Shown: positions 15,876 to 23,385, counted from the stretch's first letter. The stretch: 54,995 nucleotides of DNA from DATIBQ01 sp964573395 (GCA_964573395.1 CAZNJI010000006.1:1-54995); one strand, 5' to 3'. Translations and numbers: made by a program. The notes: a model not told the origin generated them from the sequence alone.

Positions 15876-16238
15876 AGACATTTAAAATTATTAACCATCA
15901 AAACTTTTGCGTATGCGGCAAAATAAAGGATCTCCCCGGGGTTCACACCCGAGCTATGTTAAAAAATATTGATCCATTGCCTGGCGTCATCAGGGCTTTG
16001 CAAGTAGTAAACGGTTTGTGATGAAGGATAAGCAAAAGCCCTTGAGCGGCTTATTGTAAAAGAAAAGTAGTTAGTGAAAAAGGAGGTTTCCTGACTGGCT
16101 ACAAAAGCCGGGCTTGCCAAGCATGGCAAGCCCGGCTTACAAAAAGATAGTTCATTCTAAAAATACAAATTCGGACGGTTCAACCATAACTCTTTTGGGG
16201 TTAGTGGTAAGGTCGAACATACTTGTTCGGCCTTTTTT
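15876..16238 (+). ncRNA. Candidate structured non-coding RNA of about 360 nt
   Basis: A promoter-to-terminator unit with several helices: 15905-15910 with 15918-15923; 15992-16001 with 16032-16042 (one bulge); 16067-16075 with 16094-16102 (9 pairs, two of them G-U); 16105-16118 with 16125-16138 (14 perfect pairs, 6-base loop); 16183-16192 with 16198-16208 (10 pairs, one bulged A); and the terminator. I looked for hallmarks of tmRNA, RNase P RNA and SRP RNA and found none. Reading frames are broken about every 12-21 codons. The longest early one, 15913-15972, encodes 19 residues beginning MRQNKGSPRG. The alternative is a decayed small gene: the leader before 15913 resembles those of nearby A+T-rich genes. 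Confidence 0.5.
16211..16238 (+). terminator. Strong intrinsic terminator of the orphan RNA unit
   Basis: GGTCGAACA (16211-16219), loop TACT, TGTTCGGCC (16224-16232), then TTTTTT. The U-tract is on the plus-strand side only, so it serves a plus-strand transcript, not the converging gene that ends at 16240. Confidence 0.85.
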
Positions 16239-16239
16239 A

Positions 16240-17682
16240 TTACTGCAGGGAATAAAAGAATCCGTCGCGGCTTCCAAAGAAGAGCTGTCCGTTCCATACT
16301 GCTGGCGTCGATTCAACGCAGCCCTCGGTTGGAACGTTAAAGCGTGAAGTTAATTGCGGAGTGCTCGGGTTTTCCAAAGAGTAAAAATTGATACCGCCGG
16401 GCGTGCAGGTGCCAACAACCAGCGTGTGGTCGATAACAGCCGGCGAACTCCATGCGTGCGTGCCGATGTACTGCCGGTTCAGCACTACTCCGGTTTTGGT
16501 ATCAACGGTAAGAAGGTGCCCAGGGCTGGTGCTTACATAGAGATAGTTCCCAACGAGAGCCGGCGTCGCCCAAATGCCGCCAGTTACGCCATTTTCTTTC
16601 GGCACCGATACGCTCCATACTAATGGATTGTTCTTGGCGTATGGATCAAGCTTTAAAAGCTGGCCCACTTCGTACGATCGAGTATTCAATCGCTCTTCTT
16701 CAACCCCTGCGTAGAGCATGCCCTCGGCATCGGCAACAAGCGTGGCGTCTATGTCGTCGCCCGCCCAAAAATCGAAGACGATCGGCGCAATTCCTTTTTT
16801 AATGTTTGAAATGTCAAGACCGATAATTCTGCCGCCCGAATTCGCAAAGTATGCCCGATCTTTTACGATGAGTACCGAATTTTCAATGCTCACGTCGACG
16901 TCGCCGATGTTTTTCAACAATTCCGCATCGTAGCTTTTCATGCTGAAGCGCTCAATCGGGGAAACAATAACTTTTCCAAGTTCATCGTATGATCGGTTCA
17001 GTTCGATCGCATGGAAGATGCCGTTCTCGCTTCCTTCATAGAGCATGCCGTCAACGATTACCGGATTGCTGTCCCAGTCATTGTTCCAGAGCCCGTCGCT
17101 TACTTTCGCCTCAAGCTTCCATAATTCGGTTGGCACTGTTCGATCAAGCGCGATGATGCGCAAAAAATTATCACGCGATCCGAAATAGAGAAGCGGATAG
17201 CCGTCAGGGTCGAGCGTTACCGATCCTTTAATAATGTCGCGCGTTTGAAATGGCGACCTCGTTTCTTTGCCGGTTTTTGCGTCAACAAAGTGAACCGCAT
17301 GGTCGTACGCGCCGAAAATAACTTCCGTTACTCCGTCGGGTCGCTCCCATACCACCGGTTGACCTGTCCAGCCGTTTCCGCACCAGAGCTTGGTAATTCC
17401 GCCGACCGTTGACGGGCCGCACATTGGCTTTTGGGGATACTTCCATAAAAAAGAAGGCTTGGCGGAAAGAGGGCCGTTTCCATAAAAAGTTCGGGTAGCA
17501 TTGCCGCGGAACATGAGAAGCCCGGTATTTTCTTTCTGCGCATCTTGGCTGCTCTTTTTGCCATCTACTAGTGCATGGAAGGTGCTGGCTGATTGAGTAA
17601 CAATGCTCCACGGGCCGGTAAGTTGGTACATGAAGCCCACAGCGAACAAGAGTGAAAAGGTAACAAGGATGGTTCGCTTCAT
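16240..17682 (-). CDS. Secreted or membrane-anchored PQQ-like beta-propeller protein
   Basis: A 480-residue protein with an N-terminal signal-anchor helix (about 4-22) and a long run of beta-propeller repeats of the PQQ-dehydrogenase/BamB type: blades end in phrases such as VIFGAYDHAVHFVDAKTGKE, LLYFGSRDNFLRIIALD, MLYEGSENGIFHAIEL, LYVSTSPGHLLTVDTKTG and LFFGSRDGFFYSLQ. The latter match the WxxxxxGxVxxLDxxTG pattern loosely. No catalytic residues of quinoproteins can be assigned, so a binding or scaffold role outside the membrane is more likely. It starts 2 bases after RNase R and is surely co-transcribed. Confidence 0.8.
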   Translation of the reverse strand: MKRTILVTFSLLFAVGFMYQLTGPWSIVTQSASTFHALVDGKKSSQDAQKENTGLLMFRGNATRTFYGNGPLSAKPSFLWKYPQKPMCGPSTVGGITKLWCGNGWTGQPVVWERPDGVTEVIFGAYDHAVHFVDAKTGKETRSPFQTRDIIKGSVTLDPDGYPLLYFGSRDNFLRIIALDRTVPTELWKLEAKVSDGLWNNDWDSNPVIVDGMLYEGSENGIFHAIELNRSYDELGKVIVSPIERFSMKSYDAELLKNIGDVDVSIENSVLIVKDRAYFANSGGRIIGLDISNIKKGIAPIVFDFWAGDDIDATLVADAEGMLYAGVEEERLNTRSYEVGQLLKLDPYAKNNPLVWSVSVPKENGVTGGIWATPALVGNYLYVSTSPGHLLTVDTKTGVVLNRQYIGTHAWSSPAVIDHTLVVGTCTPGGINFYSLENPSTPQLTSRFNVPTEGCVESTPAVWNGQLFFGSRDGFFYSLQ

Positions 17683-17684
17683 AC

Positions 17685-19607
17685 TTACACCATTTTATAA
17701 TCAATTAAGCGTTTGTGAATATCTGCGCTCGCTACTTTAATGCGCACCTTGTCTCCGATGGTGTAGCTTTTTCTTGAGCTTCGCCCGATGATCTTCAACT
17801 CCTTCTCTTTGTATTCGTAGTAATCAGGCCCGATATCCCGAAGCCGCACCATGCCTTCGCATTTCGTTTCCTTTTCTTCGACAAACAACCCGTTCTGCGA
17901 AACGCCGGTTACGGTGCCTTCGAATGTCTGGCCGATGCGGTAACTCATGTATTCGGTCTGCTTGTATTTAATAGAAGCCCGTTCAGCTTCAGCCGCCTGC
18001 TTTTCGCGTTCCGAAGAATGCGCAGAAATTTCTTTGTAGTAATCCCAGAGCCCTTTGTCGATGGTGCGAGCTGAAAGGTATTCAAACAGGAGCCGGTGGA
18101 CCACTAAATCGGGATAGCGCCGGATAGGAGAAGTGAAGTGCGTATAGTATTTGAAGGCGAGTCCATAGTGGCCGATGTTTTTCGTCGAGTAAATGGCTTT
18201 TGCCATCGACCGAACGATTGCCGTTTGAATCGTTTCCTCTTCCGGTTTTCCATCGAGCGATTTTAAGAGTGCGTTTAATTCAGGAGAGGGAATGACACCG
18301 TTTATAATTGGCAGGTCATAGCCGAGCCGCTTTAAAAAGTCGCGCAGTTCGGTAACTCGGTCGAGCGCCGGCAGATCGTGAACGCGAAAGACGAATATTT
18401 CGCTTCCATGCTTATCGTGGGTGGCGATGAATTCTGCTACTTTCCGGTTCGCCAAGAGCATCAGCTCTTCGATCATGTGGTGCGTTTCGCCGCGGATTTT
18501 CTTATACACGCCAATCGGCACGCCATTTTCGTCGAGTTTGAATTTTACCTCTTCCGAGTCGATCGAAATGGCGCCGGCTTCGAAGCGCTTTTTCTCTAAA
18601 TCTTTTGCCAGCACAAGCGCACACTCAAGCTCTTTTAAGTATGGGCCGTCTTTTGTATCAAGCACGCGTTGGGCTTCCTCGTAGCTGAATCGCTTGTCTG
18701 AATGAATGACCGTTTTGCCGAACCATTCGCTTAAGATCTTAAGGTCTTTGTTAAAAGTAAAAACAGCAGAGAAGGTAAGGCGATCGACATTCGGGTTTAA
18801 ACTGCATAAATCATTCGAGAGAACTTCCGGAAGCATCGGAATGGTTCGGTCGACCAGGTACACGCTGGTGGCGCGCGCTGCTGCCTCAATGTCGAGCGCG
18901 CTCTTGCGTTCTACGTAATGCGATACGTCGGCAATGTGGATGCCGATCTCGAAGGTATCGTTTTCTAAAAATTGTACTGAAATGGCATCGTCGAAATCTT
19001 TGGCGTCCTCGGGGTCGATGGTGAACGTGGTAATCTGCCGGAAGTCGCGACGATTTTGTAGGTCGCCCTCAGGGATGCCGCGCGCTTTAATTCTTTCGGC
19101 TTCTTTTTCTACTTCCGGCGGATAATCGTTGTCGAACCCTTTCTCAAGGGCGATAGCGTGCATTTCTGCATTATTTTCAAGCGGCTTGCCGAGTACTTTG
19201 GTAATATCGCCGATTGGATCTTTGAGTGCATGTTCCCAAGAGCTGATGGAAGCGAATACTTTATTGCCTGGCTGTGCGCCGTGCAGGTTTTTTTCCGGAA
19301 TTTCAATCCGTACGTACATGCGAGCGTCGTTTGAAACGACGAAGTAGGTGCCGTGCTCTTCTATCAGCGTTCCTGAGTAGCCGAATTTTCCCCGGGATTT
19401 AATTTCAAGCACTTTTGCCCGAGGGTTCTCGTGCGGGGGAATGGCGGTTACTTCAACTACTACGGTGTCGCCATGGAGCGCGCGGTTTAGTTCCTCGCGG
19501 GGAATTTCAAGAGAAATATTCAAGTCCCGGAGCTTCAGATACCCGGTTCCTTTGGTTGATACAGAGAGTGACCCTTCGAACGTTTGCGAAGGTTTAATGT
19601 CTGGCAT
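17685..19607 (-). CDS. rnr: Ribonuclease R (VacB/RNB family)
   Basis: A 640-residue 3'-5' exoribonuclease. Cold-shock-type OB domain at the N terminus (FEGSLSVSTKGTGYLKL), then the RNB catalytic domain with TIDPEDAKDFDDAISV (metal-binding Asp cluster), IHIADVSHYV and TIPMLPEVLSNDLCSL, the FTSPIRRYPDLVVHR motif, and a C-terminal S1 domain (GQTFEGTVTGVSQNGLFVEE). It degrades structured RNA and aids rRNA quality control. A TAGAGT box 6 bases before the ATG suggests a leaderless start. Divergent from rpsP. Confidence 0.95.
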   Translation of the reverse strand: MPDIKPSQTFEGSLSVSTKGTGYLKLRDLNISLEIPREELNRALHGDTVVVEVTAIPPHENPRAKVLEIKSRGKFGYSGTLIEEHGTYFVVSNDARMYVRIEIPEKNLHGAQPGNKVFASISSWEHALKDPIGDITKVLGKPLENNAEMHAIALEKGFDNDYPPEVEKEAERIKARGIPEGDLQNRRDFRQITTFTIDPEDAKDFDDAISVQFLENDTFEIGIHIADVSHYVERKSALDIEAAARATSVYLVDRTIPMLPEVLSNDLCSLNPNVDRLTFSAVFTFNKDLKILSEWFGKTVIHSDKRFSYEEAQRVLDTKDGPYLKELECALVLAKDLEKKRFEAGAISIDSEEVKFKLDENGVPIGVYKKIRGETHHMIEELMLLANRKVAEFIATHDKHGSEIFVFRVHDLPALDRVTELRDFLKRLGYDLPIINGVIPSPELNALLKSLDGKPEEETIQTAIVRSMAKAIYSTKNIGHYGLAFKYYTHFTSPIRRYPDLVVHRLLFEYLSARTIDKGLWDYYKEISAHSSEREKQAAEAERASIKYKQTEYMSYRIGQTFEGTVTGVSQNGLFVEEKETKCEGMVRLRDIGPDYYEYKEKELKIIGRSSRKSYTIGDKVRIKVASADIHKRLIDYKMV

Positions 19608-19651
19608 GCGATTACTCTAACACAGCTTTGTGCATAAGGCTAAAACATTGT

Positions 19652-19680
19652 TTGACGGTATGGGCGTTTCCTGCTATTAT
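19652..19680 (+). promoter_or_regulatory. Promoter of rpsP
   Basis: TTGACG (19652-19657), 17 bases, TATTAT (19675-19680). The ATG of rpsP is at 19689, only 8 bases after the -10 box, so transcription should begin at or within two bases of the start codon. Confidence 0.8.
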
Positions 19681-19688
19681 CGGCCCAC

Positions 19689-19991
19689 ATGTTAACGATT
19701 CGATTACAACGCATTGGCCGAAAAAACGAGGCGGCTTTTCGCATGGTGGTAACTGATTCCAAGAACGCAGCAAAGAGTGGCAAGTTTAAGGAAATTGTCG
19801 GTTCATATACCCTGAAAAACGATGCCATCAGTCTCAACAAAGAGCGAATCTCTCACTGGATGAAGCACGGCGTGCAAGTTTCAGATACGGTGCACAACAT
19901 TTTAGTAAAAGAAGGAATGCTGGAAGGAAAGAAAAAGAATGTGCTCTCAAAGAAGGCACCAACCGTAAAAAGGAAAGATCTGAAAAAATAA
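19689..19991 (+). CDS. rpsP: 30S ribosomal protein bS16
   Basis: A 100-residue ribosomal protein with the family start MLTIRLQRIGRKNEAAFRMV, then VVTDSKNAAKSGKF and the ISLNKERISHWMKHGVQVSD helix. bS16 binds 16S rRNA early in 30S assembly. The C terminus is a basic extension (KKKNVLSKKAPTVKRKD) beyond the usual core. It has its own strong promoter, no leader and a terminator directly after. Confidence 0.95.
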   Translation: MLTIRLQRIGRKNEAAFRMVVTDSKNAAKSGKFKEIVGSYTLKNDAISLNKERISHWMKHGVQVSDTVHNILVKEGMLEGKKKNVLSKKAPTVKRKDLKK

Positions 19992-20018
19992 AACCCCTGG
20001 TTAGGGGTTTTATTTTTT
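19990..20018 (+). terminator. rpsP terminator
   Basis: AAAACCCCT-GGTT-AGGGGTTTT, then ATTTTTT. It begins at the rpsP stop codon. Confidence 0.88.
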
Positions 20019-20089
20019 CAACATGCATGCAGCTAGACTTTACTTTAGTTCTGATATACTTAAGGCATATTAATAAATAACCGAGTTGC

Positions 20090-20404
20090 ATGGGTATGTC
20101 AGATAAAGAATTTTTGGAAATGCTCGTAAAAGAATTAGTAGAGAATCCGAATGACGTAAAAGTCGATCGGAGCGTTGATGAAATGGGAGTACTGTTAACC
20201 CTTTCGGTAAACCCAAACGACATGGGTAAAATCATTGGTCGTTCGGGAAATACGGCAAAGGCGATTCGAACGCTTTTGCGGGTTGTCGGCATGAAGCACA
20301 ATGCCCGCGTGAACCTGAAGATCAACGAGCCAGAAGGTGGCTCTCGTCGCGACGTTGAAGCTGCAAACGTTGATGATGCGATGGAGGATTTGAAGGGGAT
20401 ATAA
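20090..20404 (+). CDS. khpA: KH-domain RNA-binding protein (KhpA/YlqC-like)
   Basis: A 104-residue protein carrying one KH domain: FLEMLVKELVENPNDVKVDR, then the GxxG loop in MGKIIGRSGNTAKAIRTLLR. KhpA proteins bind RNA and, with KhpB, affect cell elongation in Firmicutes. The C terminus is about 25 residues longer than usual and acidic. The rpsP-khpA-trmD neighbourhood is common in bacteria. A TATACT box (20055-20060) gives a leader of about 23 nt. The stop codon is the last base before a gap, so downstream partners are missing. Confidence 0.9.
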   Translation: MGMSDKEFLEMLVKELVENPNDVKVDRSVDEMGVLLTLSVNPNDMGKIIGRSGNTAKAIRTLLRVVGMKHNARVNLKINEPEGGSRRDVEAANVDDAMEDLKGI

Positions 20405-20504
20405 NNNNNNNNNNNNNNNNNNNNNNNNNNNNNNNNNNNNNNNNNNNNNNNNNNNNNNNNNNNNNNNNNNNNNNNNNNNNNNNNNNNNNNNNNNNNNNNN
20501 NNNN
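20405..20504. other. Sequence gap (100 N)
   Basis: Placeholder gap directly after the khpA stop. A strong terminator just past it (20524-20560) shows that at least one gene or RNA end has been lost or shortened here. In related gene orders rimM or a tRNA could sit here. Confidence 0.95.
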
Positions 20505-20523
20505 AGATATGCGAGATGCCAGT

Positions 20524-20560
20524 AGACCTTAGCTCATGCTAAGGTCTTTTTCTTTTTTTT
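20524..20560 (+). terminator. Terminator of the transcript lost in the gap
   Basis: AGACCTTAGC-TCAT-GCTAAGGTCT followed by TTTTCTTTTTTTT: ten perfect base pairs and a long U-tract. Confidence 0.9.
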
Positions 20561-20580
20561 CCAGGTAGGATTCGAACTTA
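20561..20580 (-). other. Possible tRNA 3'-end fragment
   Basis: Read on the minus strand this is a T-loop-like GTTCGAATCC followed by TACCTGG, as in the 3' end of a tRNA, but the upstream half of the T stem (TTTAA) does not pair. It is not a complete tRNA; chance or decay are both possible. Confidence 0.3.
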
Positions 20581-20628
20581 AATTATCCTTTGACTTTTTT
20601 CAGTAAAAACCTAGTATCATACCAACAT

Positions 20629-21372
20629 ATGAAATTTCACTTTTTAACCATTTTCCCAAGCATGATTACTGCCTATACTGGCGAATCGATCATGAAGCGG
20701 GCGCAAGAAAAAAAGCTAATAAGTGTTGCAGTGGTAAATCCACGCGAGTATTCAACCGATCGACATAATAAGGTAGACGACAAGGCGTATGGCGGGGGCC
20801 CTGGGATGGTGATGACCGCTGAACCGATTTTGCGGGCCGTGCAGAAACTGAAACTTTCAAAAAAGGCTAAATCAGCACAAAGTGCTGATCGCCCGACCAG
20901 TAAAGCTGGTTTAGGGGGGAAAGTAAAAGTAGTAATGCTCTCGCCTGGAGGCAAGCAATTTACCAATGAGGTAGCTAAAAAGTGGGCGAAGCAGTATTCG
21001 GATATTATTTTCATCTGCGGACGCTATGAAGGGGTGGATGATCGCGTACGAAAAATTTTAAAAGCTGAAGAGGTTTCCGTTGGGCCATACATTCTTACTG
21101 GAGGAGAACTGCCCGCGCTTACCATTGCCGATGCGGTTACTCGCCAGATTCCAGGAGTGCTCGGAAAAGGGGAATCGCTTGAGGATGCTCGTACGGCCAG
21201 CCCACGCACGTATACCCGGCCAGAAACTCTTACATGGCAAAAGAAAAAATACACAGTGCCAAAAGTACTTCTTTCTGGAAACCATAAAGACATAGAAGAG
21301 TGGCGGCTAAAACAATCAAAGATTGTTCGCCCGACCAATAAGGCTGGTTTAGGGAAAAATCAGAAAAAGTAA
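20629..21372 (+). CDS. trmD: tRNA (guanine-N1)-methyltransferase TrmD with two inserted palindromic segments
   Basis: SPOUT-class enzyme that methylates G37 of tRNAs, using S-adenosylmethionine in a trefoil knot. The 247-residue protein shows FHFLTIFPSMI, AYGGGPGMVM, the knot motifs LSPGGKQF, CGRYEGVDDRV and YILTGGELPALTI, then RQIPGVLG and the conserved WRLKQS. Two stretches are foreign to the family: RPTSKAGLGGK (about residues 88-98) in a surface loop, and RPTNKAGLGKN at the C terminus, where the usual last helices are lost. Both are encoded by the same 27-base palindromic unit. Start 20629 is chosen because a TATCAT box ends 8 bases upstream. Confidence 0.93.
   Translation: MKFHFLTIFPSMITAYTGESIMKRAQEKKLISVAVVNPREYSTDRHNKVDDKAYGGGPGMVMTAEPILRAVQKLKLSKKAKSAQSADRPTSKAGLGGKVKVVMLSPGGKQFTNEVAKKWAKQYSDIIFICGRYEGVDDRVRKILKAEEVSVGPYILTGGELPALTIADAVTRQIPGVLGKGESLEDARTASPRTYTRPETLTWQKKKYTVPKVLLSGNHKDIEEWRLKQSKIVRPTNKAGLGKNQKK
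20871..20916 (+). repeat. Palindromic element inside trmD, copy 1
   Basis: Two hairpins in tandem: ATCAGCAC-AAA-GTGCTGAT (20871-20889), then a 27-base unit from 20890 containing ACCAG-TAAAG-CTGGT and ending TTTAGGG. The 27-base unit recurs at 21328-21354 with two substitutions. Confidence 0.8.
21311..21354 (+). repeat. Palindromic element inside trmD, copy 2
   Basis: AACAATC-AAA-GATTGTT (21311-21327), then the 27-base unit with ACCA-ATAAGGC-TGGT, ending TTTAGGG. The left arm is part of the codons for the conserved Leu-Lys-Gln-Ser of TrmD; the right arm is its exact reverse complement. Confidence 0.8.
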
Positions 21373-21516
21373 CGCTCGCTTGAAATACCTTTTTCGAGAG
21401 CACCGATATTTTCCTCGTGGAAAATTCATCCGCTCGGCTACCCGCCTGCGCGAGGCTCTCAAAAAAGTATTTCTACGCTCGCCGCAATTGAACTGCCTGC
21501 TTTAAAAACTGCCTAA
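21373..21516. repeat. Dispersed intergenic inverted repeat, copy B
   Basis: Directly after the trmD stop. Ends CGCTCGC (21373-21379) and CGCTCGC (21476-21482) flank imperfect inverted arms 21381-21400 and 21456-21475 that close on GAGAG/CTCTC. The loop holds ATTTTCC-TCGT-GGAAAAT and a CTACCCGCCTGC word. The tail repeats GCTTTAAAAACTG of copy A. The word GTATTTCTACGCTCGC (21468-21483) recurs in copy C. Confidence 0.75.
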
Positions 21517-21554
21517 ATAATAGTTTTTCTAAATATGTGGCAGTATAGAATTTA

Positions 21555-21583
21555 TTGACTTTTTAAAGTTTTTATGGTACTAT
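21555..21583 (+). promoter_or_regulatory. Promoter of the 21632-23283 unit
   Basis: TTGACT (21555-21560), 17 bases, TACTAT (21578-21583), overlapping a TATAAA. The leader to 21632 is about 42 nt, A+T-rich, with no Shine-Dalgarno motif. Confidence 0.6.
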
Positions 21584-21631
21584 AAAATCAGATTGAACTT
21601 TAACTTTTAAATAACCTTAAAACAAAAGATT

Positions 21632-22768
21632 ATGAAAAAATTCTTAGTCGGACTGGCGAAAGTCCTTATCTGGCTGGGATTTTTCTATAATCTCGGCCTA
21701 ATTGAAGCTCTATTGTCTACGGACATAGGAGATAGTCCATACACTATCGATGTGTACGGAGAAACGTTTCCTAAAAAGGATCGTACCCAAGAAGAAATAA
21801 CTGCCCATGCCATGAAAATGGAGAGGCTAGTTAATGCGAAAGCCGAAAAAATAGGGATCGAAGAAAAAGACGGAGATCTATATAGTTTCGAAGAGTATTT
21901 TCGAGATCTGAGAGAACTTACCGATAGCATGGGTGCATTTGGACGAAACACTGGAGACCTTCTAGCAATTCGATTGCAAGAATTTTGCCGAAAGAACAAT
22001 GAAGGACCAGAACAAGTTGAAGCAGCACGGGAAAAGTATTTTCCGAAACGCTTTAAAGACGTTGGGGAAAGTTCAGAACCAAGCTTCACCTGGAAACAGG
22101 TCAAAGAGCGAAGTTTGAAGTTGTACCTAGTAACGCTTCCACTCGCATTCCTTCTGTTTCTCCTCTGGCTCTATGAAGCGAACAGCTACAAGTCAGTACG
22201 GTTTAGAAACCCTATGAGCTTCCTCATTTGTCTGGCGCTCTATCCGATCATTATTTTCTATAACGTAGCAAAATGGTGGATCAGAATGATGTCAGAGGCG
22301 TTAGCCGAAATCGAAATTAGGCGGGGAAAAGATAAATTTTTCCAGCTTCTTTCACAAGACGAAGTCGGCATGGTAAAGCAATTTGCCAGAGACAAAATTT
22401 CTTTTAAGGAATTCAAGCTAACGCTTCGTGCAAAAGGATATGTTCCTAAACACGGGATTGCCACAGTTGCTTTTGCAATGATTATTATGGCTTTCATTCC
22501 TCTGCGAAGTTTGGCAGGCAATGCCAATGTCCTACATTCAAGGCAGATTGAAGAAAAGCATTACTTTTTTTCAGACCATTCGCCGGGAGCACATTCTCTG
22601 CATGATCCAGACGCTATTGCTTGCTTTGAAGTAAGCATGGTTCCGAAGTTTGACCCAGAACCTCTACAGTATCTATTTCATACAGTTGTTGCGACTCTAT
22701 GTCGCGGACATTGGCGAGGAATCGACCATGTTCCATTGATGGTTGAAGGTATTTCCACAAGAAAATAA
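21632..22768 (+). CDS. Membrane protein of unknown function
   Basis: A 378-residue protein. An N-terminal hydrophobic helix (about 5-28) is followed by a charged, mostly helical region of about 130 residues (RTQEEITAHAMKMERLVNAK), two membrane segments (about 165-182 and 195-212), an amphipathic stretch (QDEVGMVKQFARDKISFKEF), a further membrane segment (about 277-297) and a C-terminal tail with several His and Cys residues (HSPGAHSLHDPDAIACFEV). I recognise no family. It is more A+T-rich than the housekeeping genes and lies with two other unknown genes between trmD and rpoB. Confidence 0.6.
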   Translation: MKKFLVGLAKVLIWLGFFYNLGLIEALLSTDIGDSPYTIDVYGETFPKKDRTQEEITAHAMKMERLVNAKAEKIGIEEKDGDLYSFEEYFRDLRELTDSMGAFGRNTGDLLAIRLQEFCRKNNEGPEQVEAAREKYFPKRFKDVGESSEPSFTWKQVKERSLKLYLVTLPLAFLLFLLWLYEANSYKSVRFRNPMSFLICLALYPIIIFYNVAKWWIRMMSEALAEIEIRRGKDKFFQLLSQDEVGMVKQFARDKISFKEFKLTLRAKGYVPKHGIATVAFAMIIMAFIPLRSLAGNANVLHSRQIEEKHYFFSDHSPGAHSLHDPDAIACFEVSMVPKFDPEPLQYLFHTVVATLCRGHWRGIDHVPLMVEGISTRK

Positions 22769-22794
22769 CTTTCAATCATCAAAAAACAAAAACA

Positions 22795-23283
22795 ATGAAA
22801 AAAATATTGAGCACCATCGTATTAGTAAACCTGATAATAGTAACAAACGGGCAAGAGACAGGGAAAAACAAATTGTTTCAAAAAGTTATGGCTGGCGTAG
22901 GCATTACTGCCATGGCAAGCACTGATTTTTCTGAAGCGAAGACACCCTTTACGACTGGCTATAATTTTACCGCTAACGTATTAACATTAACGCCAAGAAC
23001 GTACCACAGCCTATTGTATGGATTTGGAGGCAACACACTCCATTCACTCAATGGATTCTTCTTAAAGAAGAACTGGGATACCTACTTACTGTACATAAAA
23101 TCACTGAGTACAGGAGGAAATTACGTAGGGTGGGGAATAGAAAAAATGGTAAAAGTTGAAGGCGGCACGGAAGGAATTATGTGCTTTACGTTTGCTGAAG
23201 TCGGGACGAATTTGAAAGGCAACAGATCACTAACGGTAGGATTGCTTATTACGGTGCAGAATAGGTTATGGAGAAGAAAATAA
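22795..23283 (+). CDS. Predicted secreted protein of unknown function
   Basis: A 162-residue protein with a signal-peptide-like start (MKKILSTIVLVNLIIVTNGQ) and a body of short beta-like segments rich in Gly, Thr and aromatic residues (TYHSLLYGFGGNTLHSLNG, GGNYVGWGIEKMV, GNRSLTVGLLITVQNRLW). The pattern resembles a small beta-barrel or beta-sandwich, which would be odd in a bacterium expected to lack an outer membrane. It starts 26 bases after the preceding gene and ends at a hairpin terminator, so the two form one unit. No family recognised. Confidence 0.6.
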   Translation: MKKILSTIVLVNLIIVTNGQETGKNKLFQKVMAGVGITAMASTDFSEAKTPFTTGYNFTANVLTLTPRTYHSLLYGFGGNTLHSLNGFFLKKNWDTYLLYIKSLSTGGNYVGWGIEKMVKVEGGTEGIMCFTFAEVGTNLKGNRSLTVGLLITVQNRLWRRK

Positions 23284-23288
23284 TAACA

Positions 23289-23318
23289 AAAGCTGGATTT
23301 CTATCCGGCTTTTTCTTT
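23289..23318 (+). terminator. Terminator after the secreted-protein gene
   Basis: AAGCTGGAT-TTCT-ATCCGGCTT followed by TTTTCTTTT. Same hairpin as at 15771-15797 behind groEL. Confidence 0.85.
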
Positions 23319-23337
23319 TATTCCGAACCATTAATAT

Positions 23338-23365
23338 TTGACATTTTTATTGTTTTATGTATAAT
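23338..23365 (+). promoter_or_regulatory. Promoter of the 23386-23742 gene
   Basis: TTGACA (23338-23343), 16 bases, TATAAT (23360-23365). The start would fall near 23372, downstream of the ATG at 23368, which supports the ATG at 23386 as the real start. Confidence 0.75.
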
Positions 23366-23385
23366 GTATGCAAACAACTATAACT

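Noticed and set aside
15913..16060. A protein read through UGA as glycine (as in Gracilibacteria/SR1)
   Set aside because: Other genes in the window use TGG for Trp, and none needs UGA as a sense codon; TAA and TAG also interrupt the frame.
15876..16238. tmRNA, RNase P RNA or SRP RNA
   Set aside because: The TTCGAC 5' motif and tRNA-like ends of tmRNA, the GAGGAAAGTCC core of RNase P RNA and the GGAAGNAGC-type loop of SRP RNA are all absent on both strands.
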